Source: Planococcus maritimus (GTDB lineage: Bacteria > Bacillota > Bacilli > Bacillales_A > Planococcaceae). Taken from it: DNA of 64,000 nucleotides. The DNA is taken from assembly GCF_001592825.1 (NCBI RefSeq), contig NZ_LTZG01000068.1, positions 1 through 64,000 of the forward strand, given 5' to 3'. Shown one piece after another: positions 47,968 through 59,471 of the stretch (the stretch's first letter is position 1; the number at the start of each line of letters is the position of its first letter). Made by a program: the position numbers and the translations under genes. The notes below the pieces were generated by a model. That model was not told where the DNA came from, ran no database searches, and worked only from the letters and a program-made list of their open reading frames with translations.

Positions 47968-48231
47968 ATGTCTGAGCGTAACCAACGCAAAGTATACACA
48001 GGCCGCGTCGTGTCTGACAAAATGGATAAAACCGTTACAGTAATGGTTGAAACTCAAAAAAAGCACGCGCTTTATGGCAAACGTGTAAAATACTCTAAGA
48101 AATTCAAGACTCATGATGAGAACAACGAAGCGAAAATGGGCGACATCGTTCGCATCATGGAAACTCGTCCACTATCAGCTACAAAACGTTTCCGTTTAGT
48201 GGAAGTCGTCGAAAAAGCTGTCATCATCTAA
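47968..48231 (+). CDS. rpsQ: 30S ribosomal protein S17
   Basis: S17 is a primary 16S-binding protein of the 30S body. The OB-fold protein starts [20 protein letters not shown] and has the conserved [21 protein letters not shown]-like strand set near residue 52. Length is 87 residues. GAGAGGAGG precedes the ATG. Confidence 0.98.
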   Translation: MSERNQRKVYTGRVVSDKMDKTVTVMVETQKKHALYGKRVKYSKKFKTHDENNEAKMGDIVRIMETRPLSATKRFRLVEVVEKAVII

Positions 48232-48278
48232 TTTAAATAAGTTCGGAATCCTAAAAGTTCCGGAGGGAGGTTACCTAA

Positions 48279-48647
<369 letters not shown>

Positions 48648-48683
48648 AACATCCAACGTGCGATACCAAGGAGGTGCGACAGA

Positions 48684-48995
48684 ATGCATGTAAAAAAAGG
48701 CGATACAGTTAAGGTCATCTCTGGGAAAGACAAAGGCAAAACAGGAGTTGTTTTGACTGCTCTACCTAAGAAAGACCGTGTGCTCGTTGAAGGTGTTAAC
48801 ATCGTCAAAAAGCATACAAAACCGAACCAGGCAAGCCCGCAAGGCGGAATTGTCAGCCAAGAAGCTGCGATCCACGTTTCTAACGTGATGGTAGTGGACC
48901 CTAAATCCGGCGAGCCGACTCGCGTAGGATACAAAATGGAAGACGGCAAAAAAGTTCGTGTTGCAAAAAAATCCGGTGAAAAATTAGATAAATAA
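48684..48995 (+). CDS. rplX: 50S ribosomal protein L24
   Basis: L24 initiates 50S assembly. Its KOW motif is at the N-terminus ([20 protein letters not shown]). The segment [20 protein letters not shown] is conserved in Bacilli. Length is 103 residues. AAGGAGGTG precedes the ATG. Confidence 0.97.
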   Translation: MHVKKGDTVKVISGKDKGKTGVVLTALPKKDRVLVEGVNIVKKHTKPNQASPQGGIVSQEAAIHVSNVMVVDPKSGEPTRVGYKMEDGKKVRVAKKSGEKLDK

Positions 48996-49022
48996 AATTC
49001 CTGAATGAGGGGAGGTACAAAC

Positions 49023-49767
<745 letters not shown>

Positions 49768-49796
49768 TCCCCTAAATTGGGAAGGAGGTAAATGTA

Positions 49797-50195
49797 ATGA
49801 CAATGACAGATCCGATTGCAGATATGCTGACACGCATTCGTAATGCAAACATGGTTCGTCACGAGAAATTGGAGCTTCCGGCTTCCAACGTGAAAAAAGA
49901 CATCGCTGAAATCCTAAAGCGCGAAGGTTTCGTTCGTGACGTAGAATATGTTGAAGATGATAAACAAGGCATGATCCGCATTTTCCTTAAATACGGTGCC
50001 AACAACGAGCGCGTCATCACTGGCTTGAAACGCATTTCAAAACCAGGACTACGTGTTTACGCTAAAACTGACGAGGTGCCACGCGTACTAAACGGTCTTG
50101 GGATCGCTCTAGTATCGACATCACAAGGTTTGGTAACTGATAAAGAAGCCCGCGCGAAAAAAATCGGCGGCGAAATCATAGCTTACGTTTGGTAA
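49797..50195 (+). CDS. rpsH: 30S ribosomal protein S8
   Basis: S8 is a primary binder of 16S helix 21; in E. coli it represses the spc operon. The start [20 protein letters not shown] and the C-terminal signature [20 protein letters not shown] are standard. The first ATG follows GGAGG by about 10 bases; a second in-frame ATG two codons later is also possible. Length is 132 residues. Confidence 0.97.
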   Translation: MTMTDPIADMLTRIRNANMVRHEKLELPASNVKKDIAEILKREGFVRDVEYVEDDKQGMIRIFLKYGANNERVITGLKRISKPGLRVYAKTDEVPRVLNGLGIALVSTSQGLVTDKEARAKKIGGEIIAYVW

Positions 50196-50225
50196 GAAGC
50201 AACAAACGAATGGAGGTGCAACAGA

Positions 50226-50765
50226 ATGTCACGTGTAGGTAAAAAACCAATCGAGGTTCCTGCTAGCGTTACCGTTACTGTCGACAACGACAATAACGTA
50301 ACTGTAAAAGGGCCTAAAGGCGAGCTTGCTCGCTCGTTTAACTCAGATATCACGATCACGCAGGAAGACAATGTTTTGACATTGTCACGCCCATCAGATT
50401 CCAAAGATCACCGCACAATCCACGGTACAACTCGTGCATTGCTCGCGAACATGGTTACTGGAGTATCTGAAGGCTTCTCCCGCTCACTTGAACTAGTCGG
50501 TGTAGGTTACCGTGCCCAGCTACAAGGCAAGAAATTGGTCTTGAACGTTGGATACTCTCATCCGGTGGAATTCACTCCGGAAGAAGGAATCGAAATCGAA
50601 GTACAAGGCAACACGAAAGTCGTTATCAAAGGGATCAACAAAGAGATGGTCGGAGCACTTGCTTCAAACATCCGCGCTACGCGTCCACCAGAGCCGTATA
50701 AAGGCAAAGGGATCCGTTATGAAGACGAAAAAGTTCGCCGCAAAGAAGGTAAAACAGGTAAATAA
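50226..50765 (+). CDS. rplF: 50S ribosomal protein L6
   Basis: L6 contacts the sarcin-ricin loop and the factor-binding site. The two homologous domains are visible. The C-terminal signature [20 protein letters not shown] is near residue 155. At 179 residues it is standard. GGAGGTG precedes the ATG. Confidence 0.98.
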   Translation: MSRVGKKPIEVPASVTVTVDNDNNVTVKGPKGELARSFNSDITITQEDNVLTLSRPSDSKDHRTIHGTTRALLANMVTGVSEGFSRSLELVGVGYRAQLQGKKLVLNVGYSHPVEFTPEEGIEIEVQGNTKVVIKGINKEMVGALASNIRATRPPEPYKGKGIRYEDEKVRRKEGKTGK

Positions 50766-50798
50766 TGCTGCTTAGGCAGGCTGAAAGGAGTGACCTCA

Positions 50799-51161
50799 GT
50801 GATTACGAAACTCGATAAAAATGCATCTCGTAAAAAACGTCACGCTCGCGTACGTTCTAAAATCACGGGAACAGCTGAACGTCCACGTTTGAACGTTTTC
50901 CGTTCTAACAAATACATCTACGCTCAATTGATCGATGATGTAAACGGCGTAACGCTTGCTAGCGCATCATCTGCAGATAAAGATTTTTCTCTTGAAACAA
51001 AAGGCAACGTCGAAGCGGCTGCACAAGTCGGCGAAACGATTGCAAAACGCGCAGTAGAAAACGGCTTGAAATCAGTTGTTTTTGACCGCGGTGGTTATCT
51101 ATATCACGGCCGTGTGAAAGCTTTGGCTGAATCTGCTCGTGAAAACGGCTTAGAATTCTAA
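50799..51161 (+). CDS. rplR: 50S ribosomal protein L18
   Basis: L18 brings 5S rRNA into the 50S subunit. The protein starts [19 protein letters not shown] and ends with the conserved [24 protein letters not shown] start 6 bases after AAAGGAGTG gives 120 residues as in B. subtilis; an upstream in-frame GTG inside the ribosome site was rejected. Confidence 0.97.
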   Translation: MITKLDKNASRKKRHARVRSKITGTAERPRLNVFRSNKYIYAQLIDDVNGVTLASASSADKDFSLETKGNVEAAAQVGETIAKRAVENGLKSVVFDRGGYLYHGRVKALAESARENGLEF

Positions 51162-51181
51162 AAGAAGGAGGGACCCATATA

Positions 51182-51682
51182 ATGCGTCGTATTGATCCAA
51201 ACAAACTTGAACTTGAAGAACGCGTAGTTACGATTAACCGCGTAGCGAAAGTTGTAAAAGGTGGACGTCGTTTCCGTTTCTCCGCATTGGTTGTTGTAGG
51301 CGACAAAAATGGTAAAGTCGGTTTTGGTACTGGGAAAGCACAAGAAGTTCCAGAAGCAATCCGTAAAGCTATTGAAGATGCGAAGAAGAACTTAATCGAA
51401 GTACCTATGGTTAAAGGTACTACTCCACATCTAGTAACTGGGCGCTTCGGTGCCGGCTCGATTCTTATCAAACCTGCTTCACCAGGTACTGGTGTTATTG
51501 CTGGTGGTCCTGTTCGTGCGGTACTAGAGCTTGCAGGAGTACAAGACATCTTGTCTAAATCTCTTGGTTCTAACACACCGATCAACATGGTCCGTGCTAC
51601 TATCAACGGTTTGACTCAACTGAAGAGCGCTGATGAAGTTGCAAAACTTCGCGGCAAAACTACAGAAGAGTTATTCCAATAA
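51182..51682 (+). CDS. rpsE: 30S ribosomal protein S5
   Basis: S5 supports decoding fidelity and mRNA entry. The dsRBD-like N-terminal domain contains [20 protein letters not shown], the loop where spectinomycin-resistance changes arise, and it looks wild type. [20 protein letters not shown] is a family signature. Length is 166 residues. GGAGGG precedes the ATG. Confidence 0.98.
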   Translation: MRRIDPNKLELEERVVTINRVAKVVKGGRRFRFSALVVVGDKNGKVGFGTGKAQEVPEAIRKAIEDAKKNLIEVPMVKGTTPHLVTGRFGAGSILIKPASPGTGVIAGGPVRAVLELAGVQDILSKSLGSNTPINMVRATINGLTQLKSADEVAKLRGKTTEELFQ

Positions 51683-51696
51683 GGGAGGGAAATTAC

Positions 51697-51879
51697 ATGG
51701 CTACTAAACTAGAAATTACCCTCACTAAGTCAGTGATCGGTGCTAAACCGACACAACGTAAAACAGTCCAGTCACTAGGCCTGCGCAAAATGCATCAAAC
51801 AGTTGAGCACCAAGACAACGCGGCAGTTCGCGGAATGCTTGATAAAGTCGCTCACTTAGTTACTATTAAAGAAGTTTAA
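51697..51879 (+). CDS. rpmD: 50S ribosomal protein L30
   Basis: L30 is a small beta-alpha-beta protein near 5S rRNA. The segment [20 protein letters not shown] and the following [20 protein letters not shown] are standard. At 60 residues it is the bacterial short form. AGGGAGGG precedes the ATG. Confidence 0.97.
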   Translation: MATKLEITLTKSVIGAKPTQRKTVQSLGLRKMHQTVEHQDNAAVRGMLDKVAHLVTIKEV

Positions 51880-51912
51880 TCCCTGATTTCTATAGAAGGA
51901 GGTGCCAACCAC

Positions 51913-52353
51913 ATGAAACTTCACGAATTAAAACCAGCAGAAGGTTCACGCAGCTCACGCAAGCGTATCGGACGCGGAATCGGTTCAGGTACTGGTAAAA
52001 CAGCCGGTAAAGGTCACAAAGGTCAAAAAGCCCGTTCAGGCGGCGGTGTCCGTCCAGGATTCGAGGGTGGTCAAAACCCATTGTTCCGTCGTTTGCCGAA
52101 GCGTGGATTCACGAACATCAACCGTAAAGACTACACTGTTGTAAACCTTGACGTGTTGAACCGTTTTGAAGAAGGCACAGAAATTACACCTGCATTGTTG
52201 ATCGAAACAGGTGTTGTGAGCAAAGAGCGTTCTGGTATCAAGATTCTTGGTAACGGAAGCTTGGACAAGAAATTGTCTGTACAAGCCCACAAATTCTCTG
52301 CATCAGCTAAAGAAGCTATTGAAGCTGCCGGCGGTCAAACCGAGGTGCTTTAA
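51913..52353 (+). CDS. rplO: 50S ribosomal protein L15
   Basis: L15 is a late-assembly protein with a long glycine- and lysine-rich N-terminal extension that penetrates 23S rRNA ([20 protein letters not shown]). The C-terminal globular domain ends [14 protein letters not shown]. At 146 residues it is standard. Its stop shares one base with the secY ATG (TAATG). Confidence 0.98.
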   Translation: MKLHELKPAEGSRSSRKRIGRGIGSGTGKTAGKGHKGQKARSGGGVRPGFEGGQNPLFRRLPKRGFTNINRKDYTVVNLDVLNRFEEGTEITPALLIETGVVSKERSGIKILGNGSLDKKLSVQAHKFSASAKEAIEAAGGQTEVL

Positions 52354-53648
52354 TGTTTCAGACAATCTCTAATCTTATGCGCGTATCTGATATTCGAAAT
52401 AAAATTTTCTTTACTTTAGCAATGCTCATCATCTTCCGTATCGGGACATTCGTTCCGGTGCCGAACGTTGATGCGTCAGTACTCCAAGCTACGGACCAGA
52501 TGGGTCTGGTCGGTTTCTTGAATACTTTCGGTGGAGGCGCCCTAGCCAATTTCTCGATTTTGGCCATGGGAATCATGCCTTATATCACAGCATCGATCAT
52601 CGTGCAGCTCCTGCAAATGGATGTTGTGCCGAAATTTGCTGAGTGGGCGAAACAAGGCGAAGTCGGAAGACGGAAACTTGCTCAATTCACTCGTTACTTT
52701 ACAATCGTTCTTGCCTTTATTCAGGCGATTGGCATGTCTTATGGGTTCAACCAAATGTACGGAGGTACATTGATCCAAGATGACTCGATTGCAACGTATG
52801 TCGTAATCGCCATCGTACTGACAGCAGGAACAGCATTTTTATTGTGGCTTGGTGAGCAGATCACGGCAAAAGGCGTGGGGAACGGTATTTCGATTATCAT
52901 CTTCGCAGGGATTGTCGCTGCAGTACCAGGAGCAATTAACCAACTTTATGCGCAGCAGATTCAAGGAGCTGGCGATCAGCTTCCAATCAATATTGCCATT
53001 ATGGCATTGCTCGCACTCGCAGTTGTTGCGATTACTGTATTGGTCATCTACGTTCAACAAGCGTTGCGTAAAATTCCGATCCAGTATGCCAAACGTGTCG
53101 CTGGCCGTGGCCAGAGCTCGACTGGGCAACAAACGCATTTACCTTTGAAAGTAAACGCGGCCGGAGTTATCCCGGTAATCTTTGCAGTGGCGTTCATCAT
53201 CACGCCGCAAACTATCGCTTCTTTCTTTGGTGCCAACGCGTTTACGGAGGCAATTCAGAATACGTTTGATTACACGCGTCCGGTCGGCATGATTATTTAT
53301 GTCGCCTTGATCATTGCATTCACGTATTTCTATGCATTCATTCAGGTTAATCCTGAAAACGTGGCGGACAACTTGAAAAAGCAAGGTGCATACATTCCGG
53401 GAATCCGTCCGGGTAAAAATACGCAAGATTATTTAACAAGTGTGCTTTACCGCTTAACGTTTGTGGGAGCTATCTTCCTTTCCGTTATCGCGGTCATGCC
53501 GATTTTCTTCATTAATATCGCAAACTTGCCTCAATCTGCACAGATTGGCGGTACGAGCTTGCTGATTGTCGTCGGGGTAGCCCTCGAGACGATGAAGCAA
53601 TTGGAATCACAACTTGTGAAACGTCATTACAAAGGCTTTATGAAATAA
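52353..53648 (+). CDS. secY: SecY, protein-conducting channel
   Basis: SecY is the main pore subunit of the Sec translocase, partner of SecE. The 431-residue protein shows ten hydrophobic spans. Cytoplasmic loops for SecA and ribosome binding include PIQYAKRVAGRGQSSTGQQT between spans 6 and 7 and the C-terminal loop PGIRPGKNTQDYL before span 9. It starts one base into the rplO stop, so it is translationally coupled. It ends 57 bases before adk. Confidence 0.98.
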   Translation: MFQTISNLMRVSDIRNKIFFTLAMLIIFRIGTFVPVPNVDASVLQATDQMGLVGFLNTFGGGALANFSILAMGIMPYITASIIVQLLQMDVVPKFAEWAKQGEVGRRKLAQFTRYFTIVLAFIQAIGMSYGFNQMYGGTLIQDDSIATYVVIAIVLTAGTAFLLWLGEQITAKGVGNGISIIIFAGIVAAVPGAINQLYAQQIQGAGDQLPINIAIMALLALAVVAITVLVIYVQQALRKIPIQYAKRVAGRGQSSTGQQTHLPLKVNAAGVIPVIFAVAFIITPQTIASFFGANAFTEAIQNTFDYTRPVGMIIYVALIIAFTYFYAFIQVNPENVADNLKKQGAYIPGIRPGKNTQDYLTSVLYRLTFVGAIFLSVIAVMPIFFINIANLPQSAQIGGTSLLIVVGVALETMKQLESQLVKRHYKGFMK

Positions 53649-54359
<711 letters not shown>

Positions 54360-54417
54360 GTCCCCGGCGCCGGGCGCAGTTAGTTGCCTCCATGTGGCTT
54401 TAAGGAGCACCGGAGAT

Positions 54418-54513
54418 ATGAATTTTCGTGAGCTGCAAAAGCAAACAAGGCCTGATTATATGAAACCGGTGAGGCTCGTTGCTCCGTGCAATTCCGCACC
54501 GGAGGTAGTATAA
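54418..54513 (+). CDS. possible 31-aa small protein
   Basis: An open frame begins MNFRELQKQTRPDYMKPVRL and ends APEVV. AAGGAG lies 10 bases upstream of the ATG and CGGAG 2 bases upstream. It overlaps a second very short frame through TAATG. I do not recognise the sequence. Its length allows chance occurrence, so this is a candidate only. Confidence 0.25.
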   Translation: MNFRELQKQTRPDYMKPVRLVAPCNSAPEVV

Positions 54514-54539
54514 TGGGTTTCGTGGAAGCATCTGTGTAA
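54513..54539 (+). CDS. possible 8-aa leader peptide
   Basis: ATG GGT TTC GTG GAA GCA TCT GTG TAA follows GGAGGT by 6 bases and is linked to the upstream 31-codon frame by TAATG. The ribosome site itself lies in the 3' arm of a hairpin. Such a frame could act as a leader peptide, but there is no codon bias to say what it would sense. Confidence 0.2.
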   Translation: MGFVEASV

Positions 54540-54761
54540 CGGGTTTGGAACTCATCCAAGGCAGTCCGGGCAGTCGAGGATACGTGGGTCAGACTGATTC
54601 AACCGGATCCCCCGAACTTCGCTGTCATAAGTGGAGCGAGGAACCCGGAGAAGGTCTTCAAATGTCACTCATGCATTCCTTGTGAATGGATAAGAATTAT
54701 TCAAAGCAAATACTGTTTGAAGATGAGAACCTGATTTGTATACAGAAGGGAGACTGGGTCG

Positions 54762-54980
54762 ATGGCGAAAGACGATGTAATTGAAATCGAAGGAACAGTC
54801 GTTGAGACTTTGCCTAACGCGATGTTTAAAGTGGAGCTTGAAAACGGCCATACGATTCTTGCGCACGTATCAGGCAAGATTCGCATGCATTTCATCCGCA
54901 TTCTGCCAGGAGATAAAGTAACAGTAGAACTTTCTCCTTATGATTTAACACGCGGTCGCATCACATACCGTTTTAAATAA
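54762..54980 (+). CDS. infA: translation initiation factor IF-1
   Basis: IF-1 occupies the 30S A site during initiation. The OB-fold protein (72 residues) starts [20 protein letters not shown] and ends [12 protein letters not shown], nearly identical to Bacillus IF-1. AAGGGAG precedes the ATG by about 9 bases. It stands after the 402-base region lacking map and before rpmJ. Confidence 0.98.
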   Translation: MAKDDVIEIEGTVVETLPNAMFKVELENGHTILAHVSGKIRMHFIRILPGDKVTVELSPYDLTRGRITYRFK

Positions 54981-55017
54981 TCTTTTGCACTCCGGACTAC
55001 TAAGGAGGTTGGGTTAG

Positions 55018-55131
<114 letters not shown>

Positions 55132-55155
55132 TAAAGAAGGAGGTGCATCGCACAC

Positions 55156-55521
55156 ATGGCACGTATTTCTGGTGTTGACATTCCGCGCGACAAACGCGTT
55201 GTAATTTCATTGACTTATATCTACGGTGTTGGGAAAACAACTGCTCAGAAAGTTCTTTCTGGTGCTGGTGTTTCTGAAGAGACTCGCGTTCGCGATCTTA
55301 CAGAAGACGAGTTGAACAATATCCGTGAACAATTGGATCAGTACAAAATCGAAGGTGACCTTCGCCGTGAAGTTTCCATGAACATCAAACGTTTGATGGA
55401 AATCGCTAGCTTCCGTGGTATCCGCCACCGTCGCGGTCTTCCGGTTCGTGGTCAAAATACGAAGAACAACGCGCGTACGCGTAAAGGTCCTCGTAAAACT
55501 GTAGCTAACAAGAAAAAATAA
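55156..55521 (+). CDS. rpsM: 30S ribosomal protein S13
   Basis: S13 is at the top of the 30S head and touches L5 and P-site tRNA. The protein starts [19 protein letters not shown], has the helix-hairpin-helix [14 protein letters not shown] and a basic C-terminal tail. Length is 121 residues. GAAGGAGGTG precedes the ATG. Confidence 0.98.
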   Translation: MARISGVDIPRDKRVVISLTYIYGVGKTTAQKVLSGAGVSEETRVRDLTEDELNNIREQLDQYKIEGDLRREVSMNIKRLMEIASFRGIRHRRGLPVRGQNTKNNARTRKGPRKTVANKKK

Positions 55522-55528
55522 TCAGTAA

Positions 55529-55936
<408 letters not shown>

Positions 55937-56063
55937 TCGTTGGTCTGAATAGGATTTTTGAACATCACGACTTACTCAATGTGTTCTGAATCGTAGCGAA
56001 AGTCTGTGACTATCGAATTCTTATGCAACGAAAATACCGACGTTTTGAAGGAGGGTAAACTGA

Positions 56064-57008
56064 ATGCTCGAAATAGAAAAACCAAAAATTGAAACGGTTG
56101 AGATCGACAGCAATGCCAAATATGGCAAGTTTGTTGTTGAACCTCTTGAGCGTGGATATGGTACCACTTTAGGTAACTCCTTACGTCGAATCCTACTTTC
56201 ATCTTTACCTGGCGCAGCTGTTACTTCGATCCAAATTGATGGCGTTTTGCATGAATTCTCCACTGTCGAAGGTGTAGAAGAAGATGTAGCCTCTATCATT
56301 TTGAACATCAAGAAGCTCGCTTTGAAAATTTACTCTGACGAAGAAAAAGTCATTGAAATTGATGTAAAAGGTGATGGAACGGTTACGGCTGCAGATATCA
56401 CTCACGATAGTGACGTGGAAATTCTGAATCCGGATCTATATATTGCTACAATCGCGAAAGACGGCCACTTGCGCATGCGCATGTATGCTAACCGCGGCCG
56501 TGGATATGCCCGTGCAGATCAGAACAAACGTGAAGATCTTCCGATCGGCGTTATCCCGATTGACTCTATTTACACGCCAGTTTCACGCGTCAATTTCCAA
56601 GTGGAAAATACCCGTGTGGGCCAACTCGCTCATTTCGATAAATTAACCCTCGATGTCTGGACAGATGGAAGCATCGGTCCCAAAGAGGCAATTGCGCTTG
56701 GCGCGAAAATTTTCACTGAACATCTGAACATCTTCGTCGGATTGACAGATGAGGCTCAAACAGCTGAAATCATGGTTGAAAAAGAAGAAGACCAAAAAGA
56801 AAAAGTGCTTGAGATGACTATCGAAGAGCTTGATCTTTCGGTCCGTTCTTATAACTGCCTAAAACGTGCTGGCATTAACACTGTCCACGAATTGGCCAAC
56901 AAGTCGGAAGACGACATGATGAAAGTTCGCAACCTCGGACGCAAATCACTCGAAGAAGTGAAAGTGAAGTTGGAAGATCTAGGTCTTGGCCTTCGTAAAG
57001 AAGACTGA
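56064..57008 (+). CDS. rpoA: RNA polymerase alpha subunit
   Basis: RpoA dimerises to scaffold RNA polymerase assembly, and its C-terminal domain contacts UP elements and activators. The N-terminal domain has the [20 protein letters not shown] signature (residues 31-50). The CTD with helix-hairpin-helix ([20 protein letters not shown], near residue 255) is intact. Length is 314 residues. A gap of 127 bases separates it from rpsK and contains no obvious terminator. GAAGGAGGG precedes the ATG. Confidence 0.98.
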   Translation: MLEIEKPKIETVEIDSNAKYGKFVVEPLERGYGTTLGNSLRRILLSSLPGAAVTSIQIDGVLHEFSTVEGVEEDVASIILNIKKLALKIYSDEEKVIEIDVKGDGTVTAADITHDSDVEILNPDLYIATIAKDGHLRMRMYANRGRGYARADQNKREDLPIGVIPIDSIYTPVSRVNFQVENTRVGQLAHFDKLTLDVWTDGSIGPKEAIALGAKIFTEHLNIFVGLTDEAQTAEIMVEKEEDQKEKVLEMTIEELDLSVRSYNCLKRAGINTVHELANKSEDDMMKVRNLGRKSLEEVKVKLEDLGLGLRKED

Positions 57009-57053
57009 TTGCCCGATTCTTTCTGAACTATTCAACAAAGGAGGGAAACTTCA

Positions 57054-57428
57054 ATGAGAAAACTTCAACGTACAAGTTCTCAACGTAAAGCGCTTTTGCG
57101 TGACCTTACGACTGACCTAATCGTTCACGAACGCATTCAGACAACTGAAGCCCGTGCTAAAGAAGTCCGTTCAACTGTAGAAAAAATGATCACGCTTGGT
57201 AAGCGCGGAGATATCCACGCTCGCCGTAAAGCTGCAGCATACATTCGCCGTGAACTCGTGACTTCGACTGACGAAGAAGGCAACGAAAACACAATCTTTG
57301 CTTTGCAAAAATTGTTTGATGATGTAGCACCACGTTACGCTGACCGTCAAGGCGGCTATACGCGCATCATGAAAATGGGGCCTCGTCGCGGAGATGGCGC
57401 ACCAATCGTAATTATTGAATTGGTTTAA
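57054..57428 (+). CDS. rplQ: 50S ribosomal protein L17
   Basis: L17 lies near the tunnel exit. The protein starts [20 protein letters not shown] and contains the family segment [16 protein letters not shown]-like [16 protein letters not shown]. It ends [12 protein letters not shown]. Length is 124 residues. AAAGGAGGG precedes the ATG. It ends the alpha operon at a short perfect terminator. Confidence 0.98.
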   Translation: MRKLQRTSSQRKALLRDLTTDLIVHERIQTTEARAKEVRSTVEKMITLGKRGDIHARRKAAAYIRRELVTSTDEEGNENTIFALQKLFDDVAPRYADRQGGYTRIMKMGPRRGDGAPIVIIELV

Positions 57429-57434
57429 ACAGTT

Positions 57435-57462
57435 GAAGAGGGTGCATAGCCCTCTTCTTTTA
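57435..57462 (+). terminator. terminator of the ribosomal superoperon
   Basis: GAAGAGGG pairs perfectly with CCCTCTTC around a seven-base loop, followed by TTTTA. The T-run is short, so some readthrough is likely. Confidence 0.8.
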
Positions 57463-57476
57463 GCATCATGATTTAT

Positions 57477-57506
57477 ACGACAATATGAAAAGCTGAGTGT
57501 TATGAT
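57477..57506 (+). promoter_or_regulatory. extended -10 promoter of a candidate RNA
   Basis: TGTTATGAT (57498-57506) is an extended -10 element. ACGACA lies 18 bases upstream as a partial -35 box. Confidence 0.55.
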
Positions 57507-57512
57507 GAGCGA

Positions 57513-57632
57513 GCCTTCGGGCGGCGTCTCGTCTAGCTCTACGCACCTCATTCAACCGGCGGCTTAAGCACCCGCAGGAGCCATAGAGACAGAAAAGCGC
57601 ATACTCTGAATGAGGTGCGCGCTTTTTTTATT
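57513..57632 (+). ncRNA. candidate structured RNA or leader of the ecf operon
   Basis: About 120 bases with no coding frame but strong pairing. GAGCGAGCC-TTCG-GGC... folds back to CTCGTCTAGCTC. A perfect 13-base complement links 57542-57554 with 57607-57619. The second strand is also part of a terminator hairpin (AAGCGC 57595-57600 with GCGCTT 57619-57624) that ends in seven T. The two pairings exclude each other, as in a riboswitch or attenuator. It may be an independent small RNA or the leader of ecfA1. I do not recognise a known family. Confidence 0.5.
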
Positions 57633-57774
57633 TCATAATGAATTAATTTTCAGTGTTGATGCTCCCAGGATTGGGAAATGAACAGTGCAAATTAAGCGTG
57701 GTTAGAGAGTTCCCGTTTTACAGCACGTGGATCCACCGAGTAGAGTAGAGAGAGTTTAGAGGAGGCATCAACAT
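57633..57774 (+). other. gap between candidate RNA and ecfA1
   Basis: About 140 bases with no gene. The last 20 bases carry the GAGGAGG ribosome site of ecfA1. I see no convincing separate promoter; TTCCCG/TAGAG-like boxes near 57710-57745 are poor matches. Confidence 0.4.
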
Positions 57775-58623
57775 ATGAACGGAAGTATTTTGTCATTTGA
57801 TCAAGTGACATTCACCTATATGCCAGAAGACAAATCGGTCAAACCGGCTGTCTCGGATCTGTCATTCTCCATAAAAGAAGGAGAATGGGTCGCGCTGGTC
57901 GGCCATAACGGCTCCGGCAAGTCGACCATCGCCAAACTGATGAACGGTCTATTGTTCCCCCAGCAAGGCACCGTCAAGGCGATGGGGCTCGACATGTCTG
58001 AAGAAAGCTTATGGGACATCCGCTCGCAAATGGGGATGGTGTTCCAGAATCCGGACAATCAATTTGTCGGAGCGACCGTACAAGATGATGTGGCGTTCGC
58101 CTTAGAGAATAATGGCATTCCCCACGACGAAATGGTCGTCCGTGTCCGCGAATCTTTGCAGCAAGTCAAGATGGAAGAGTATCTTGACCACGAACCGCAC
58201 CACTTATCCGGCGGTCAAAAGCAGCGTGTGGCGATTGCCGGGGCACTGGCTTTACGGCCGCGCTTGTTAATCCTGGATGAAGCGACGTCGATGCTCGACC
58301 CTCAAGGCCGCCGGGAAGTGATCGAGACGATCCGTGAATTGCGGGAAGCGACAGGCTTAACGGTCCTATCGATCACCCACGATCTAGAAGAAGCAGCGCT
58401 CGCTGACCGGATCCTTGTGATGAATAAAGGGCAGAAGCAAATGGAAGGTACGCCCGATAGCGTGTTTTCCGCAGACGATGAGTTGACGGAAATGGGGCTC
58501 GATCTGCCGTTTGCGATGCGCATGGCCGGTTTATTGCAGCAAGCGGGAGTGCCGGTGACCGGCGAATCAATGACAGAACATGAGCTGGTGGAGGAATTAT
58601 GGACATATTACTCAAACAAGTAG
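57775..58623 (+). CDS. ecfA1: energy-coupling factor ATPase EcfA1
   Basis: EcfA1 is one of two ATPases of the shared ECF module, which powers vitamin and metal uptake with interchangeable S-components. Walker A GHNGSGKST (near residue 42), the ABC signature LSGGQKQR, Walker B LLILDEATS and the switch histidine in SITHD are present. At 282 residues the length is normal. It overlaps ecfA2 by 25 bases. The location directly after rplQ is conserved in Bacilli. A candidate RNA element lies upstream. Confidence 0.95.
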   Translation: MNGSILSFDQVTFTYMPEDKSVKPAVSDLSFSIKEGEWVALVGHNGSGKSTIAKLMNGLLFPQQGTVKAMGLDMSEESLWDIRSQMGMVFQNPDNQFVGATVQDDVAFALENNGIPHDEMVVRVRESLQQVKMEEYLDHEPHHLSGGQKQRVAIAGALALRPRLLILDEATSMLDPQGRREVIETIRELREATGLTVLSITHDLEEAALADRILVMNKGQKQMEGTPDSVFSADDELTEMGLDLPFAMRMAGLLQQAGVPVTGESMTEHELVEELWTYYSNK

Positions 58624-59471
58624 GATATAGCTACGCGAAAGATACCCCGTTTGAAAAACGGGCATTGACGGATGTCACGCTGCACGTACCTTCAGGCTCT
58701 TACACAGCGATCATCGGGCATACGGGTTCCGGGAAGTCGACCGTGCTGCAGCATTTAAATGCTTTACTGCAGCCGACAGAAGGCAGCGTTCTGATTGGCG
58801 ACCGGAAAATCGAAGCCGGCACGAAAGCGAAGAACTTGCGGGACGTGCGGAAAAAAGTCGGCATCGTTTTTCAGTTCCCGGAACAGCAGCTATTCGACGA
58901 AACGGTGTTGAAAGACATCATGTTCGGCCCGCTTAATTTCGGTGTGCCGGAAGAGGAAGCGCGCCGGCGTGCAATTGCATTGGTCGAACAGTTGGGGCTT
59001 CCGGAAGACGTGCTGGAGAAATCGCCGTTTGACTTATCGGGCGGGCAAATGCGCCGCGTGGCGATTGCAGGCGTACTGGCGATGGAGCCGGACGTTCTAG
59101 TGCTGGATGAACCGACGGCAGGACTTGACCCACGCGGGCGACGGGAAATCATGGATTTGTTTTACCGTCTGCACAAAGACAAGGGATTGACGACTGTGCT
59201 TGTTACCCACAGCATGGAAGACGCTGCGCGCTATGCAGACACTGTCGCCATTATGCACGGCGGTAAATGTGTTGCAACAGGCGGTGTGCGCGAGGTTTTC
59301 GCTAATGAAGAGCAGCTCGGCGATTACCGGCTGGAACCACCGCGTACGGTACGCATGCAGCGGGAGTTTGAAGAAAAAACCGGCATAATACTCCATGAAC
59401 TGGCCTTGACCGAAGAGGCATTGGCGCACGCCATTTCTCAGGCACTCCAGGAAGGGCGTGGTTGGAAATGA
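58599..59471 (+). CDS. ecfA2: energy-coupling factor ATPase EcfA2
   Basis: EcfA2 pairs with EcfA1. GHTGSGKST (near residue 40), the FQFPEQQLFDETV Q-loop typical of the A2 type, LSGGQMRR, VLVLDEPTAGLDP and VTHSMED are all intact. At 290 residues it is full length. The ATG lies within the end of ecfA1 after GGAGGA. It overlaps ecfT as ATGA. Confidence 0.95.
   Translation: MDILLKQVGYSYAKDTPFEKRALTDVTLHVPSGSYTAIIGHTGSGKSTVLQHLNALLQPTEGSVLIGDRKIEAGTKAKNLRDVRKKVGIVFQFPEQQLFDETVLKDIMFGPLNFGVPEEEARRRAIALVEQLGLPEDVLEKSPFDLSGGQMRRVAIAGVLAMEPDVLVLDEPTAGLDPRGRREIMDLFYRLHKDKGLTTVLVTHSMEDAARYADTVAIMHGGKCVATGGVREVFANEEQLGDYRLEPPRTVRMQREFEEKTGIILHELALTEEALAHAISQALQEGRGWK

Larger units (their letters stand above)
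54360..54761 (+). other. 402-base hairpin-rich region in place of map
   Basis: No recognisable protein gene. It contains a 12-base palindrome CCCGGCGCCGGG (54363-54374), a hairpin CTCCGTGC...GCACCGGAG (54482-54504), a hairpin TTGGA-ACTCA-TCCAA (54545-54559) and a CTTCGCT...AGCGAGG hairpin near 54617-54641. A TATAAT (54509-54514) and a TTGAAG-16-TATACA pair (54717-54744) are possible promoter elements for infA. It could be a structured RNA, a decayed gene, or the infA leader. Confidence 0.5.

Noticed and set aside
54360-54761. Remnant of a map gene
   Set aside because: None of the three forward frames shows Map-like motifs such as the metal-binding Asp/His segments, so I cannot call it a pseudogene.
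57435-57632. Direct assignment to the L17 downstream element RNA family
   Set aside because: Position fits, but I cannot verify the consensus structure without a covariance search, so it is left as an unnamed candidate.
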